Positions 27,308 to 38,502 of a stretch of 64,000 nt of DNA are shown here, one piece after another. Under the pieces are notes generated by a model. The model was given only the letters and a program-made list of their open reading frames with translations. It was not told the DNA's origin and made no database searches. The position numbers and the translations under genes are program-made. This stretch comes from Nocardiopsis eucommiae. Lineage in GTDB: Bacteria > Actinomycetota > Actinomycetes > Streptosporangiales > Streptosporangiaceae. How positions within the stretch are numbered: position 1 is the first letter of the stretch; every line of letters starts with the position of its first letter. The stretch spans positions 124,001 through 188,000 of the forward strand of contig CP074402.1 of the NCBI GenBank assembly GCA_018388625.1. The letters are read 5' to 3'.

Positions 27308-28167
27308 CGCACGGCCCGACGCGTGGTTCCGGACGCACCGCGCGATCCGGTACGGCCGCCCCACGCCGCGGCCGTACCGGAGACCGGGCCGCCGGTTTCC
27401 TCTGGTTCGTGCTGCCGTTGGTCGCCCTGGTGGGAGCCTGGGCGGCCGCGGTGGCCGTGACCGGGGTGCCGAAGCGGGTCTTCCCGCAGGTCACCGATGT
27501 CGCCGAGGCCCTGTGGTCCATGGCGGTCAGCGGAGAGCTGGTCCGGCACCTGAGCGCGAGCCTGTACCGGGTGCTGGTGGGCGCGGTCATCGCGATCGTC
27601 ACCGCGATCCCGTTCGGGATCGCCCTCGGCGCCAGCCGGATCCTCTCCGCCTTCTTCACCCCGCTGCTGCGCTTCTCCGTGGCACTCGCCGGGATCGCCT
27701 GGATCCCCGTGGCGACGCTGTGGCTCGGCTACGGCGACGGCGCGGTCATCTTCATCGTGTGGAACGCGATGTTCTTCGCGCTGGCCTACAACACCATGCT
27801 GGGCGTGCGCAGCATCCCCGGTGAGCTGCTGAGGTCGGCGCGTTCGCTGGGGGCCGGACCGTGGCGGCTGTTCTGGGAGGTCCTGCTCCCCGGCGCCCTG
27901 CCGAGCGTGGTCAGCGGCCTGCGGATCGGCCTCGGCTACGGCTGGCGCGGCCTGGTGGCGGCGGAGATCATCGCGACCAGCGCCGGTCTGGGCTACGCGC
28001 TGTTCCTGGCCCAGACCTCGTTCTCCACCGACGTCATCATCGCCTCGATGGTGATCATCGGTGTCCTGTGGCTGTTGATGGACCGCCTCCTGCTCGCTCC
28101 GCTGGAGCGGAACACCGTGGAGCGGTGGGGCATGACGGGGGTGGTCGCTGATGCGGTCGTTCGGTGA
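27304..28167 (+). CDS. ABC transporter permease (NitT/TauT type), first
   Basis: 287-residue BPD_transp_1 permease with six helices. The EAA coupling loop is LLRSARSLGAGPWRLFWEVLLPGALP. It starts by ATGA overlap with the binding protein gene and ends inside the second permease gene. The two permeases share ends (PLERNTVERWGM versus PFERATVERWGL), indicating gene duplication. Confidence 0.88.
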   Translation: MTHGPTRGSGRTARSGTAAPRRGRTGDRAAGFLWFVLPLVALVGAWAAAVAVTGVPKRVFPQVTDVAEALWSMAVSGELVRHLSASLYRVLVGAVIAIVTAIPFGIALGASRILSAFFTPLLRFSVALAGIAWIPVATLWLGYGDGAVIFIVWNAMFFALAYNTMLGVRSIPGELLRSARSLGAGPWRLFWEVLLPGALPSVVSGLRIGLGYGWRGLVAAEIIATSAGLGYALFLAQTSFSTDVIIASMVIIGVLWLLMDRLLLAPLERNTVERWGMTGVVADAVVR

Positions 28168-29070
28168 GATTTCCGGCGGGACCGTCCGACCCGCCGGGAC
28201 CGCTGCGGCGGGCGGCGGCTCCCCTCGGGGGCCGCGCCCGCACGGGCGGTCCGACGCAGGGCCCCGCTGCACAGGAGGGTGTGGCTCCGGCTCACCCGCA
28301 GCCCGGCCTTCCGCACGCTGGGCCCGTTCGTGCCGGTGATCGCCCTGTGGTGGGTCCTGGCGGAGAGCGGGCTCTTCCCGCAGGCGTTCTTCGTGGGCCC
28401 CGACCGGGTGGTGCTGGAGTTCGTCGAGCTGCTCCGCAAGGGCATCCTCGTCGGCTACCTGGGCGACTCCCTGGAGCGCCTGGCCTACGGGGTCGGTTTC
28501 GGTCTGCTCATCGGTCTCCCGATGGGCTTCCTCACCGCCCTGTTCTGGCGGCTGCGCAAGGCCGTGTGGCCGATCCTGCTGTTCTTCCAGGCGATCGCGG
28601 ACATCGCGTGGCTGCCGATCGTCATCGTGTGGTTCGGGTTCAGCCTGACCGCCGTCACGTTCGTCATCGTCTACACGATCGTCTTCCCGCTCATGCTGAG
28701 CGTGGTCTCCGGGGTCGAGCAGGTGCCCAAGGAGCTGATCCGGGCCGCGCGCAGCCTCGGCGCCGGTCGGGTCCGGGTGTTCTTCGAGGTGATCCTGCCG
28801 GGCGCGCTGCCGTCCGTGGCCACCGGTGTGCGCACCGGCCTCGGTTACGGCTGGCGGGCGCTGGTGGCGGCGGAGATCATCGTCGGCACCAGCGGGATCG
28901 GATTCATGATGTTCGACGCCCGCCGGGTGGGCGACGTCAGTCAGGTGTTCCTCGGCATGGTCGTGCTCGGGGTGCTCTGGTACATGCTCGACGCGCTGGT
29001 GCTCGCTCCGTTCGAGCGGGCCACCGTGGAGCGGTGGGGGTTGGTGCGAAGCATGGAGGACGACAGATGA
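28151..29070 (+). CDS. ABC transporter permease (NitT/TauT type), second
   Basis: About 306 residues once one base is added to the C run 28262-28265. The N-terminus (MRSFGEISGGTVRP...) is a Gly/Pro-rich cytoplasmic tail and six helices follow. The EAA loop is LIRAARSLGAGRVRVFFEV. It overlaps the first permease by 17 bases and the ATPase by ATGA. Paired with the first permease it makes a heterodimeric channel. Confidence 0.85.
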
Positions 29071-29894
29071 CCGCGTTGGTGATCGAGCACCTGGAGAAGG
29101 TCTACACCGACTCCTACAGCGGGGACGAGGTCGTCGCGATCGGCGACGTCTCCTTCACGGTGGAACGGGGCGAGTTCGTGTCGGTCCTCGGACCGAGCGG
29201 CTGCGGCAAGACCACCGTCCTCAACACCGTGGCGGGCTTCGCCGACCCCACCTCGGGGACGGTGTCGGTGGACGGCCGCGAGGTCAGCGGACCCGGCCCC
29301 GACCGGGGCGTGGTGTTCCAGGGGCACGCGCTGTTCCCGTGGAAGACCGTGCTCGGCAACGTGGTCTTCGGGCTGCGCATGAAGGGCGTGAAGCGGCGCG
29401 AACGCGAGGAGCGCGGCCGCGAGTTCCTGGAGCTCGTGGGGTTGGCCGGGTTCGAGAACCGCTACCCGCACGAGCTGTCCGGTGGCATGCGCCAGCGGCT
29501 GGGCGTCGCCCGCGTGCTGGCCAACGAACCCGCCGTGATGCTCATGGACGAACCCTTCGCGAGCATCGACGCGCAGACCCGGCGCCGGCTCCAGGAGGAC
29601 CTCACCCGGATCTTCGAGGAGCGCCGACCCACGGTGTTCTTCGTGACCCACGACATCGACGAGGCGGTCTTCCTCTCCGACCGCGTGGTGGTGCTGTCCC
29701 CACGGCCCAGCACGGTCCAGGAGATCGTCACCGTGGACCTGCCCCGCCCGCGCACCTGGAAGGCGGCGGTCGACCACCCCGGCTTCCGGGAGACCGTCGC
29801 CCGGATCAACGGGCTCCTGGCGGTCGACGCCGTCCGGGACCGGGACGGCGCCGGCGACCAGGAGAGTGACGGGAGCGCCGCAGATGTCCGCTAG
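29067..29894 (+). CDS. ABC transporter ATP-binding protein (SsuB/TauB type)
   Basis: 275 residues with complete ATPase motifs: Walker A GPSGCGKTT, Q-loop VVFQGHALFPWKT, signature LSGGMRQRLGVARVLA, Walker B VMLMDEPFASID and the H-loop THDIDEA. It drives the two permeases. It begins on the ATGA overlap and ends inside the next small gene. Confidence 0.92.
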   Translation: MTALVIEHLEKVYTDSYSGDEVVAIGDVSFTVERGEFVSVLGPSGCGKTTVLNTVAGFADPTSGTVSVDGREVSGPGPDRGVVFQGHALFPWKTVLGNVVFGLRMKGVKRREREERGREFLELVGLAGFENRYPHELSGGMRQRLGVARVLANEPAVMLMDEPFASIDAQTRRRLQEDLTRIFEERRPTVFFVTHDIDEAVFLSDRVVVLSPRPSTVQEIVTVDLPRPRTWKAAVDHPGFRETVARINGLLAVDAVRDRDGAGDQESDGSAADVR

Positions 29895-30234
29895 GTCCCT
29901 CGGGTCGCGGGCGGTCCGCAGCGCCACCCTGCGGCGGATCGCGCTGGTGCTGCTCCTCGTCCTCCTCTACCAGGTGTGGCTGGGGGTCCAGGCGGTCGGC
30001 AAGGCCGAGCCCGGTCTCGCGGGCGCCCCCGACGAGCGGGGCCGCTTCGACGTGGACGTGGTCCTCGGCTTCCAGCCGGAGCGTTACCACTTCCTCCGGC
30101 TCCAGGACCACGGACGGGTCGCCGGGACCACCGACACCACCGTCCACCTCAGAGGGGTGTCACCGGCCGGGGTCGACGCACTCGCCCGCGAGTACTGGAT
30201 CGAGTCCCTCGCCGTCCCGGATTCCGACGCCTAG
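29884..30234 (+). CDS. Small membrane protein inside ABC operon, unknown
   Basis: 116 residues from the ATG at 29884, which lies inside the end of the ATPase gene. It has a basic N-terminus, one helix (RIALVLLLVLLYQVWLGVQA) and an extracytoplasmic domain (DVDVVLGFQPERYHFLRLQD, RGVSPAGVDALAREYWIES). I do not recognise the family. Tight coupling suggests an accessory subunit of the importer. A GTG at 29866 is an alternative start. Confidence 0.7.
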   Translation: MSARSLGSRAVRSATLRRIALVLLLVLLYQVWLGVQAVGKAEPGLAGAPDERGRFDVDVVLGFQPERYHFLRLQDHGRVAGTTDTTVHLRGVSPAGVDALAREYWIESLAVPDSDA

Positions 30235-30246
30235 AAGGAGCAGCGC

Positions 30247-30986
30247 ATGGAGACAGCACCGGGGGACGTCCCCGAACCCAGGTCCGATGACGGGACCGTC
30301 GTGGTCGTCGGGGGCACCAGCGGCATCGGTGCGGCGGTCGCCGCCCGCTTCGCCGACCGGGGCCGCCGCGTCGCCGTCTGCGGCCTGGGCGCCGAGCGCG
30401 CCCCGGCCGGGCTCCGGGAACGGGCCGAGGTCACCGAGCTCGACGTCACCGGCGAGAACGCGCTGGAGGAGTACCTCTCCTCCTTCTCACGCGTGGACGC
30501 GCTGGTCAACGCTGCCGGGATCATCCGCAGGCACGAGGAGTTCGATCCGGCGGTGTTCGCGAGGGTCGTGGAGATCAACCTGACCTGCGCCATGCGGGCG
30601 TGCGTCGCCGCCCGGCCCGCCCTGGCGGCGGCCGGGGGCAGCATCGTCAACGTCGCCTCGATGCTCAGCTTCTTCGGCGGTCCCCTGGTCCCCGCCTACA
30701 GCGCCAGCAAGGGCGGCGTCACCCAGCTCACGAGGTCGCTCGCGGTCGCCTGGGCGTCCCAGGGCATCCGGGTGAACGCGGTCGCGCCCGGCTGGATCCG
30801 CACCGAGCTCACCGAGGGGTGCGCGCCGACGGGGAGGCCGAGGCCCGCATCCTGGGCCGCACCCCGATGGCCCGCTGGGGCGACCCGGCCGAGGTCGCCG
30901 GGGCGGTCGAGTTCCTGTGCGGCCCGGACGCCGGGTTCGTCACGGGGGCGGTCCTCCCGGTCGACGGCGGCTACCTGGCCGCCTGA
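30247..30986 (+). CDS. SDR-family oxidoreductase in ABC operon
   Basis: About 246 residues. Classical short-chain dehydrogenase: [10 protein letters not shown] (cofactor), NAAGI, catalytic Ser in IVNVASMLS and YSASKGG, then [10 protein letters not shown]. One base is missing in the G run 30816-30819; the repaired join reads [15 protein letters not shown], and the end DGGYLAA is typical. It follows the ATPase and membrane protein genes within a few bases, so it probably acts on the imported compound. Confidence 0.87.
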
Positions 30987-31043
30987 CCCCCGCCCCTCCC
31001 GGCTCTCCCCCGTTCCGTCCCACCCCGTCCACCTGGAGGAACC

Positions 31044-31543
31044 GTGTCACCGAACCGAGCTCCCGTCATCAACCCCTCCGCCGGGATCCCCGACGAGATC
31101 GCGATCCCGGCCGTCCCCGAGGACCCGCGCATGTGGGTGCCGCAGGCCCGAACGTGTGGTTCCGGCCGCTGATGCTCAACACCGTCACCGGTCAGTGGTG
31201 CAACCTGCTCAAGGTCACCGCGTCCGGGATCGTCTCCCGGCACCGCCACCCCGGCGCGGTCTTCGGCTACGTGATCGAGGGCCGCTGGCACTACTACGAG
31301 CACGACTGGGTGGCCGAGGCCGGTCACTTCGTCTACGAGCCGCCGGGCGAGATCCACACCCTCGCCGTCCCCGAGGACTGCGACCACATGGTCACCTTCT
31401 TCAACATCAGCGGCGCGATGGTGTACGTGGACGAGGACGGCACCCAGACCGGGTACGAGGACGTCTTCACCAAGATCGAGATGGCCCGCGCCCACTACGC
31501 CTCCGTGGGCCTGGACGGCTACGTGGAGTCGCTCATCCGCTGA
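31044..31543 (+). CDS. Cupin dioxygenase-like protein (2,4'-dihydroxyacetophenone dioxygenase family)
   Basis: About 166 residues from the GTG at 31044 behind GGAGGA. Cupin metal motifs are visible in SRHRHPGAVFGYVIEGRWHY and EPPGEIHTLAVPE, with His/Glu ligands. One base is missing in the C run 31147-31149; repair gives VPQAPNVWFRPLMLNT. The sequence resembles the 2,4'-dihydroxyacetophenone dioxygenase family, which contains several unstudied subgroups. Last gene of the import cassette. Confidence 0.82.
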
Positions 31544-31571
31544 CGCGGACGGCACGCGAGCGTGATCCCCT

Positions 31572-31611
31572 GACGGGGCCGGCCCCCGGACGGCGGGGGA
31601 CCGGCCCCGTC
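31572..31611 (+). terminator. Terminator of ABC-SDR-cupin operon
   Basis: gacggggccgg pairs with ccggccccgtc, and the inner ccccc/ggggg extends the stem past one bulged base. It lies 29 bases past the cupin stop. Confidence 0.75.
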
Positions 31612-31765
31612 CTCGTGCGTGCGGCGCCTCGGCGGGCACGCGGACACGCCACGGCTCCCGTCGGGCCGGGGCAGCGCCCCGGTCCGTGGGCAGAATGAGG
31701 AGGCCAAGGGCGCGGGCACCGTCGCCGGGAACCCGCGCCGTCCGATCGCCCACGAAGGAGGGCGC

Positions 31766-32737
31766 GTGCCCGAGGTGAGAGTCGACGACGAGTTCGCCAC
31801 CCTGAGGACGGTCATCGTGTCCCGCTCCGAGCTCGGGCTGCCCGACACCCCTCCCGAGACCTGGGACACGGACTTCCTCGGGCCCGACGTGGCCCGTGCG
31901 GCCACCCCCGGCGCGGACCTGGACCGGGACCTGCCGGACCTCGCCCGGGCCCTGAGACGCGAACGCGGGGAGCTGTCCGCGCTCCTGGAGTCCCACGGCG
32001 TCGAGGTGCTCCACCCCCGCCCGCTCACGGCGCACGAGAAGGAGGCCGCCCAGGGGCGCGGCTACGCCAACTTCTTCGTCCGCGACCCGCTCGTCACCAT
32101 CGGCAACCTGGTGATCGAGGGGTCGCTGAGGTTCCCCTACCGGCGGGGCGAGGTCCTTCCGGTGCGCGACCTCCTGCGGGAACGGGTGGACCCCGCGGAC
32201 TCCGTGCACGTGGCCGTCCCCGCTCCGGAGGTCCCCGAACCGGGGGACGCGTCGTTGGGGGAGGGCCCCTTCCTCGAGGGCGGTGACGTCCTCGTGCTGG
32301 GACGGCGGATCCTGGTGGGGGTCTCCGGTCTGGCCACCAACACCGCCGGGGTGTCCTGGCTGCGGAAGTTCCTCGCGCCCCACGGATACACGGTGGAGAC
32401 GGTCCGGCTCCACCCGAGGATGCTGCACCTGGACTGCGCGCTGGGCCTGGTGCGCGAGGGGCTGATGATCGTGTGCGAGGAGGCCCTCCTCGACGGGGTG
32501 CCGGAGTCCCTCCGGTCGTGGCGGTCGGTCCCGGTGAGCTTCGACCAGGCCACCGCGCTCGCCACCAACGGACTCCCGCTGAGCCCGGACACCTACGTCA
32601 CGGACCCCGAGTTCACGGACGTCGGTGAGCGACTGGAGGCCCTCGGGGTCCGTGTCGAGTACGTCGACCTCCGGGCCACCCGTTCCCTGGGCGGCGCCTT
32701 CCGGTGCAGCACGCAACCCCTGCTCCGGCACGGTTGA
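31766..32737 (+). CDS. Amidinotransferase-fold enzyme (arginine deiminase/DDAH-like)
   Basis: 323 residues from the GTG at 31766 behind AAGGAGG. Members of this fold attack the guanidine carbon with a Cys nucleophile. Visible residues: FVRDPLVTIGN, FLEGGDVLVLG (acidic pair), HLDCALGLV (His) and a C-terminal GGAFRCSTQPL with the nucleophilic Cys. It could be a deiminase, a dimethylaminohydrolase or an amidinotransferase. It stands alone between two terminators. Confidence 0.8.
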   Translation: MPEVRVDDEFATLRTVIVSRSELGLPDTPPETWDTDFLGPDVARAATPGADLDRDLPDLARALRRERGELSALLESHGVEVLHPRPLTAHEKEAAQGRGYANFFVRDPLVTIGNLVIEGSLRFPYRRGEVLPVRDLLRERVDPADSVHVAVPAPEVPEPGDASLGEGPFLEGGDVLVLGRRILVGVSGLATNTAGVSWLRKFLAPHGYTVETVRLHPRMLHLDCALGLVREGLMIVCEEALLDGVPESLRSWRSVPVSFDQATALATNGLPLSPDTYVTDPEFTDVGERLEALGVRVEYVDLRATRSLGGAFRCSTQPLLRHG

Positions 32738-32757
32738 GACGGCCGCGACGCACGAAC

Positions 32758-32793
32758 GACGGGGCCGGTCCCCGACCGGGGACCGGCCCCGTC
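32758..32793. terminator. Bidirectional terminator
   Basis: Perfect 16-bp stem gacggggccggtcccc / ggggaccggccccgtc with a gacc loop between the convergent amidinotransferase-fold gene and lpdA. Confidence 0.85.
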
Positions 32794-32815
32794 CGCGTCA
32801 CGGGCGCGCGCGGGA

Positions 32816-34222
<1,407 letters not shown>

Positions 34223-34354
34223 GACGGGATCTCCTTGAGTGTGTTTGTGACGCACCCAGCGCAGCCGGCTTGCCCGGGGTGTCGGATTGCCGAACGCCAG
34301 CCTAGCCAAGGAGCCCGTCTCCGCGCGCGACCCTGTGCGACGGGGTGATGACTT

Positions 34355-35300
34355 TCAGGCGTCGTCGCTGTTGGGAGGCTTGGGGGTGGTGGGAACATCC
34401 CGGACCGGCTTCTCGGTGGTCCCGGCGGCGGGCTCCTCCCCGGCGGCGATGCGGGCCGTCTCGGCGTCGTAGGCCTCGGCGGCGTCGGCGAGCGCCTGGG
34501 CCCTGCGTGCCCGCTGGTCCCTGATGGCGCCGTAGGTGGGGATCGCCGCCATGCCGAAGATGAGCGCGAGCGTCAGCCACATCGCGTAGCTGTCGACGAG
34601 CAGGACCACGTCCACCCCCGCCTGCCCCGAGCCGTACCCGACGGCCGCCACGACGGAGGTGATCATCAGGGCGCCGAGGGCGTCCAGCAGCATGTAGGTG
34701 CTCAGACGCATCCCGTTCACCCCGGCCACGATGTTGGGGATGCCCGCGGGAACGCCCGGCAGGTAGCTCAGCGGGATCAGGAGCCGCATCACCCACGGGT
34801 TCATGGTCTGGAGGCGCGCGGCGAACCGTCGACCGCGCTCGCTCGGGATCAGGAAGGTGATCATGCCCTGCCCCCAGCGGCGGCCCACCCACCAGAACAG
34901 CCAGTCGATCTTCACCTTGCCGACCACGCCCGCGACGATCACGAGCCACAGCGGCGCCTCACCGATGCTGGCGAAGGCCGCGGCGGCGCCGACGGCCGCG
35001 TGGCTGCCGGTGACGAAGGCGAGGGGATGGCGTGGTCCGCGATGAAGAGCGGACGCAGCGGCATGGTGAGGAGGAAGAACGCCGGGATGCCGACGAGCAT
35101 CCAGGCCAGGACCCTGTCCTGCCGTGTCATCGTGCTGGGCCAGGGGCGCTGGTTCCGCCACTGCTCCTTGGCCCTGAGCGTCTCCTCCTCGTCCCAGGCC
35201 CGGCCCGCCTCCGTGAGCGCCTCCTCACGGGTGGGCCGTGGGGAGTCACCGTCGCCGTCCGGGCGACCGTGGTCCTGGGGGTGTCCCTCGTCGTCATCAT
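34355..35300 (-). CDS. DedA/VTT-domain membrane protein
   Basis: About 315 residues after repair. A cytoplasmic acidic N-terminus (EEALTEAGRAWDEEE) is followed by helix 1 (LAWMLVGIPAFFLLTMPL), a VTT/DedA core (GVVGKVKIDWLFWWVGRRWG, IPLSYLPGVPAGIPNIVAG), further helices and a cytoplasmic tail. Breaks at the G runs 35023-35026 and 35277-35281 each need one base. The start is near 35297-35300, where GGAGG lies upstream. DedA proteins flip or carry lipids such as undecaprenyl phosphate; this branch is uncharacterised. Confidence 0.7.
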
Positions 35301-35491
35301 GTCCTCCATGATTCCGTGGGCCGACGCCCGGCCCACAGTCCCAGCCATCACCGGCATCGTGTGAGGGGCGCGGTGCGAGGGGATGACAGTTGTCACGTAC
35401 CCGCTGCCCGCGCGCCCGAGGAGGGTGGGGGCGGGGTGCGTGTCGGTCGGGTTCCGCGCCCGCGCGGGGCGGGGAGCGCGCGGGGGCCGGT

Positions 35492-37113
35492 TCAGCGTCC
35501 GGGCGGTCCCATGGGCCACTTCCAGTGCGGGGCCCAGGTGCTGCTGTCCGAGACTCCGGGGGCATCGGCGGCAGCAGCCGGGCGCCGGGCGGCCGGTCGT
35601 CGGAGGGGGAGGGTCGGCGGCGGGGGTGCCCGGGGCCGGGTCCTCGAAGGGGCCCGGATCGGAGAGGGAGCGGGGTTCGCGCCACTCGGGCTCGTCGAGG
35701 GGGAGCCGAGGGGGTCGTCGAGACCCGGACCGGGGAGAGCGCGCCGGACCAGGCGGCGGGGACGGTGAAGTCGTCGAGCTCGTCCTCGTCGTCCTCGTCC
35801 TCCTTGGGCGGACGTGCCGGTGGGTCGAACAGCGAGGCCGGGGTGTCGGGGAACACCGGGGCCGCCCCGGGGTTGATGGTGACGTCCTCGAAGGACGACG
35901 ACAGACCGCCGCCGGGGGCGTCAGCGTCCGGGTCCAGAGCGGCGAACGGCGCCGACATCGGCCCGGAGTCCACCTCCGCGAAGTGCGCGGCCTCCCCGAA
36001 GTGCCGGGGCGGGCGCCCGTGCGCCCCGGTGTCGTCGTTCTCCAGCGGCGGAGCCTGCGGGTGGCGGACCGTTCCGGCCGGATGCGTGCGCGCCCACCAG
36101 GCCGTCGCCTGGTCCGGGCGCAGTTCCTCCAGCACCGTGAGGGAACCGGTGATGTGCGGGTGACGGCGCCCGGCCCGCCAGGAGTGCAGCAGCGACTGCG
36201 GTTCCAGGACCAGGACCCGCTCTCCGTCCACCACCGGGACGTCCCCGGGGCAGGCCTCGTTCCCCACCCAGGTGCCGTCCCCGCCGACCAGGTCCCATTC
36301 GCCGCGTACGACGTCGGCCATCGGATCCACCGGGCCGTCCAGCGAGGCCGCGACCCAGCGCGGGTCCGGGCGCGTGCCGGGCAGGCGGTGCCCCTCCTTG
36401 CCGATCAGCGCGTCGGCGAGCAGGGTGTGGAGCTGGAAGTTGTCGCTCACCCCGTCGAAGGCGACCCGGAACCCCCTCCGGGAGGCGCGGTCCAGGACGA
36501 TGAGCCGGTCCGCCTCGGACATCCGGAGGAGCTCGCCCACCTCACCGAACTCGTTCAGCCGCGTGGAGAGCGCCTGCACGATCTGGCCCAGCTCGTGCAG
36601 CGCGCCCGGGTCGGCGCGCACGGCGGCGCGCACGCCGGAGTCACCGAGCATGGCCTTGGCCGCGAGGCCGTAGCGGAGCGAGGTCCACCAGCCGACGGTG
36701 GCCAGCGGGGCGTTGTCCCCGAGGACCTGCTCCACCCGCTGCTCCTCGGCCTCGCCCGCGTCGTTCGGGGCGGGCAGCGGACCGCCGCCGGTCTTCTCCC
36801 ACGCGTGGATGAAGGCCACTGCCGCCTGTCCGTAGCTGCCGAGCTGGCGCAGCACCTCCAGGCCCACCTGTCCGGCGGGCGCGCCGGACTCGACGAGGGC
36901 GCCGGCCAGGACCGACAGGTCGGCGGCGACCCCCGCGTGGGGTTCGCAGTCACCCAGGACCGGAGTCAGCGCCTCCAGCGCGATGGCCAACTCCTCCCGG
37001 GGTACCTGGGAGGAGAGCCGGAACACGTCGTGCACGGCCTCGGGGAAGCCGGGTGCCTGGCTGGCGGCGGTGTCGAGCACGCGTTGGAACGCGGCACGGA
37101 ACTCTTCAGTCAC
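35492..37113 (-). CDS. Large unknown protein with disordered Pro/Asp C-terminus
   Basis: Unrecognised, about 541 residues if four one-base losses (G runs near 35732, 35699, 35605 and 35558) are repaired; the tail then reads SDSSTWAPHWKWPMGPPGR before its stop. The first 340 residues are helical and globular (MTEEFRAAFQRVLDTAAS, VGWWTSLRYGLAAKAMLG, DRLIVLDRASRRGFRVAF). From about residue 350 the protein is low-complexity and acidic (PPKEDEDDEDELDDF). No signal peptide or helix in the membrane. Possibly a cytoplasmic scaffold; no family assigned. Confidence 0.6.
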
Positions 37114-37197
37114 CCCAGAATCCTGTCATACCCGTCTGTGCCATCCGTGGTCAGGACGCACGTGCACAAAACGGTCGAACCCCGGGTGGGCGGTGTT

Positions 37198-38304
37198 TCA
37201 GGCCGGGTCCGTGAAACGGAGGCGCGCGCTCTCCTCGTCCGGGTGGAGAAAGGCGAGGAGTCGGGTGCCCTCGGCGGTGATCTCCTCGATCTCCGCGTGG
37301 CCGAGCGCGCGGAAGGGCGTGACGTCGAGCGAGGGCGTGCTGCGGCTCCGGTCCACCCTCCAGGAAGCGGCCACCGTGCCGTCCACCAGCACCGTCGCGG
37401 GCGGCATGCCGTTACGCGAGGAGAGCCCCCGCAGGTGGTCGTCGGAGATCACCCGGCTCCGGTCGGCGTGCCCGCGCAGCAGGTTGTCGAAGTCGTAGAG
37501 GAAGCGGACCGGCGCCGGAACGTCCGCCGACGGGCGCGGGGCGTCGGGCAGGTCGAAGAGCTCGGTCCCCGACGGGTCCCGGAAGGACACCAGCCGCTCG
37601 CGCAGGCCCTCCACCACCTCCTTGAGCCGGGTCAGCCCGGACCAGGCCTGCACGTCCCGCACGCTGGCCGGGCCGAAGGCCGCCAGGTACCTCAGGACCA
37701 GCGTCTCGCGGTCGGGTCCGGGCGCCATCGGCAGACCGGTCCACGTGTCGGCGGGGGCGAGCACCGGCTGCCCGGAGGCGCCCCACACGCCGCGAGGCGG
37801 GAGCTGCACCACCGGCAGCAGGCAGCGGACCACGTACGCCAGGTCGGCGCCGTCCACGCCCTCCCAGTGCGCGCTGATCTGGTCTCCCAGTTCCGTGGGG
37901 GAGAGCGGGCGCTCCTCCAGGATCTTCCGGCCCAGGGTCACCACCGCCTCCAGGTCCACCCCGGCGGTGGCCTTCCCGTGGGAGCCGTGGGAGAGGTCCC
38001 GCTCCATGACCTCCTGGGTCGTCGGGCGCATCCAGGCGGCGTCCTCGGCGGAGACCAGGTGCAGGGTGGAGCGCATGAGGGACATGCGGACCAGGGCCCC
38101 GTCGGTGAGCAGGCGACCCACCTCGTGCGGGTCGAAGTCCTCCATACGGCTCTGGAAGCCCACGTACCAGGTGTGCGTGGTCTGCGCCTGGAGCCCCGCC
38201 AGGCGGGTCAGCACCTCCGTGGCCGGACGCTCCACCCGGCCCAGCAGGAACTGGCGCTCCAGGGTGGCGCGGTTGAGCTCGCGTCGGGTGAGGGTCGTGA
38301 CCAT
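37198..38304 (-). CDS. Winged-helix DNA-binding domain protein (HTH_42/AlkZ-like)
   Basis: 368 residues of the DUF1006/HTH_42 family. The start region RRELNRATLERQFLLGR is followed by LTRLAGLQAQTTHTWYVGFQ, typical of this group. AlkZ and YcaQ glycosylases belong here and unhook DNA crosslinks through a QxQ or QxD motif; the LQAQ segment at residues 37-40 matches the QxQ form. It could therefore be a crosslink glycosylase like AlkZ. Intact and single. Confidence 0.82.
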   Translation of the reverse strand: MVTTLTRRELNRATLERQFLLGRVERPATEVLTRLAGLQAQTTHTWYVGFQSRMEDFDPHEVGRLLTDGALVRMSLMRSTLHLVSAEDAAWMRPTTQEVMERDLSHGSHGKATAGVDLEAVVTLGRKILEERPLSPTELGDQISAHWEGVDGADLAYVVRCLLPVVQLPPRGVWGASGQPVLAPADTWTGLPMAPGPDRETLVLRYLAAFGPASVRDVQAWSGLTRLKEVVEGLRERLVSFRDPSGTELFDLPDAPRPSADVPAPVRFLYDFDNLLRGHADRSRVISDDHLRGLSSRNGMPPATVLVDGTVAASWRVDRSRSTPSLDVTPFRALGHAEIEEITAEGTRLLAFLHPDEESARLRFTDPA

Positions 38305-38448
38305 GCTGGGCCCCTTCCGGTGTGCGGAACGTGCGGGCACCCTACCTCTCACCTCGGACGGAACCGGGAGATCCACGCCGTACCCGGTGCGGTCCCGACC
38401 CGGGCGTGGTGGTGAGCGGACCGAAAGCGGTGCCTCCGCCCGTGGACG

Positions 38449-38487
38449 CGCGGAAGGGGTGCCCCGGGTGGGACACCCCCTTCCGCG
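38449..38487 (-). terminator. Terminator of trehalose-phosphatase/GH15 gene
   Basis: cgcggaaggggtg and cacccccttccgcg pair over 13 bases with one unmatched C. That C would pair if the opposite G run has lost a base. It lies 16 bases past the minus-strand stop. Confidence 0.65.
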
Positions 38488-38502
38488 TGTGTGTTCCGCG
38501 GC

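Noticed and set aside
35383..38415. Long plus-strand open frame (about 1010 codons) opposite the unknown protein and winged-helix gene
   Set aside because: It is the antisense of real genes; its composition is Gly/Arg/Val-rich with no domain. Long shadow frames are expected at this GC content.
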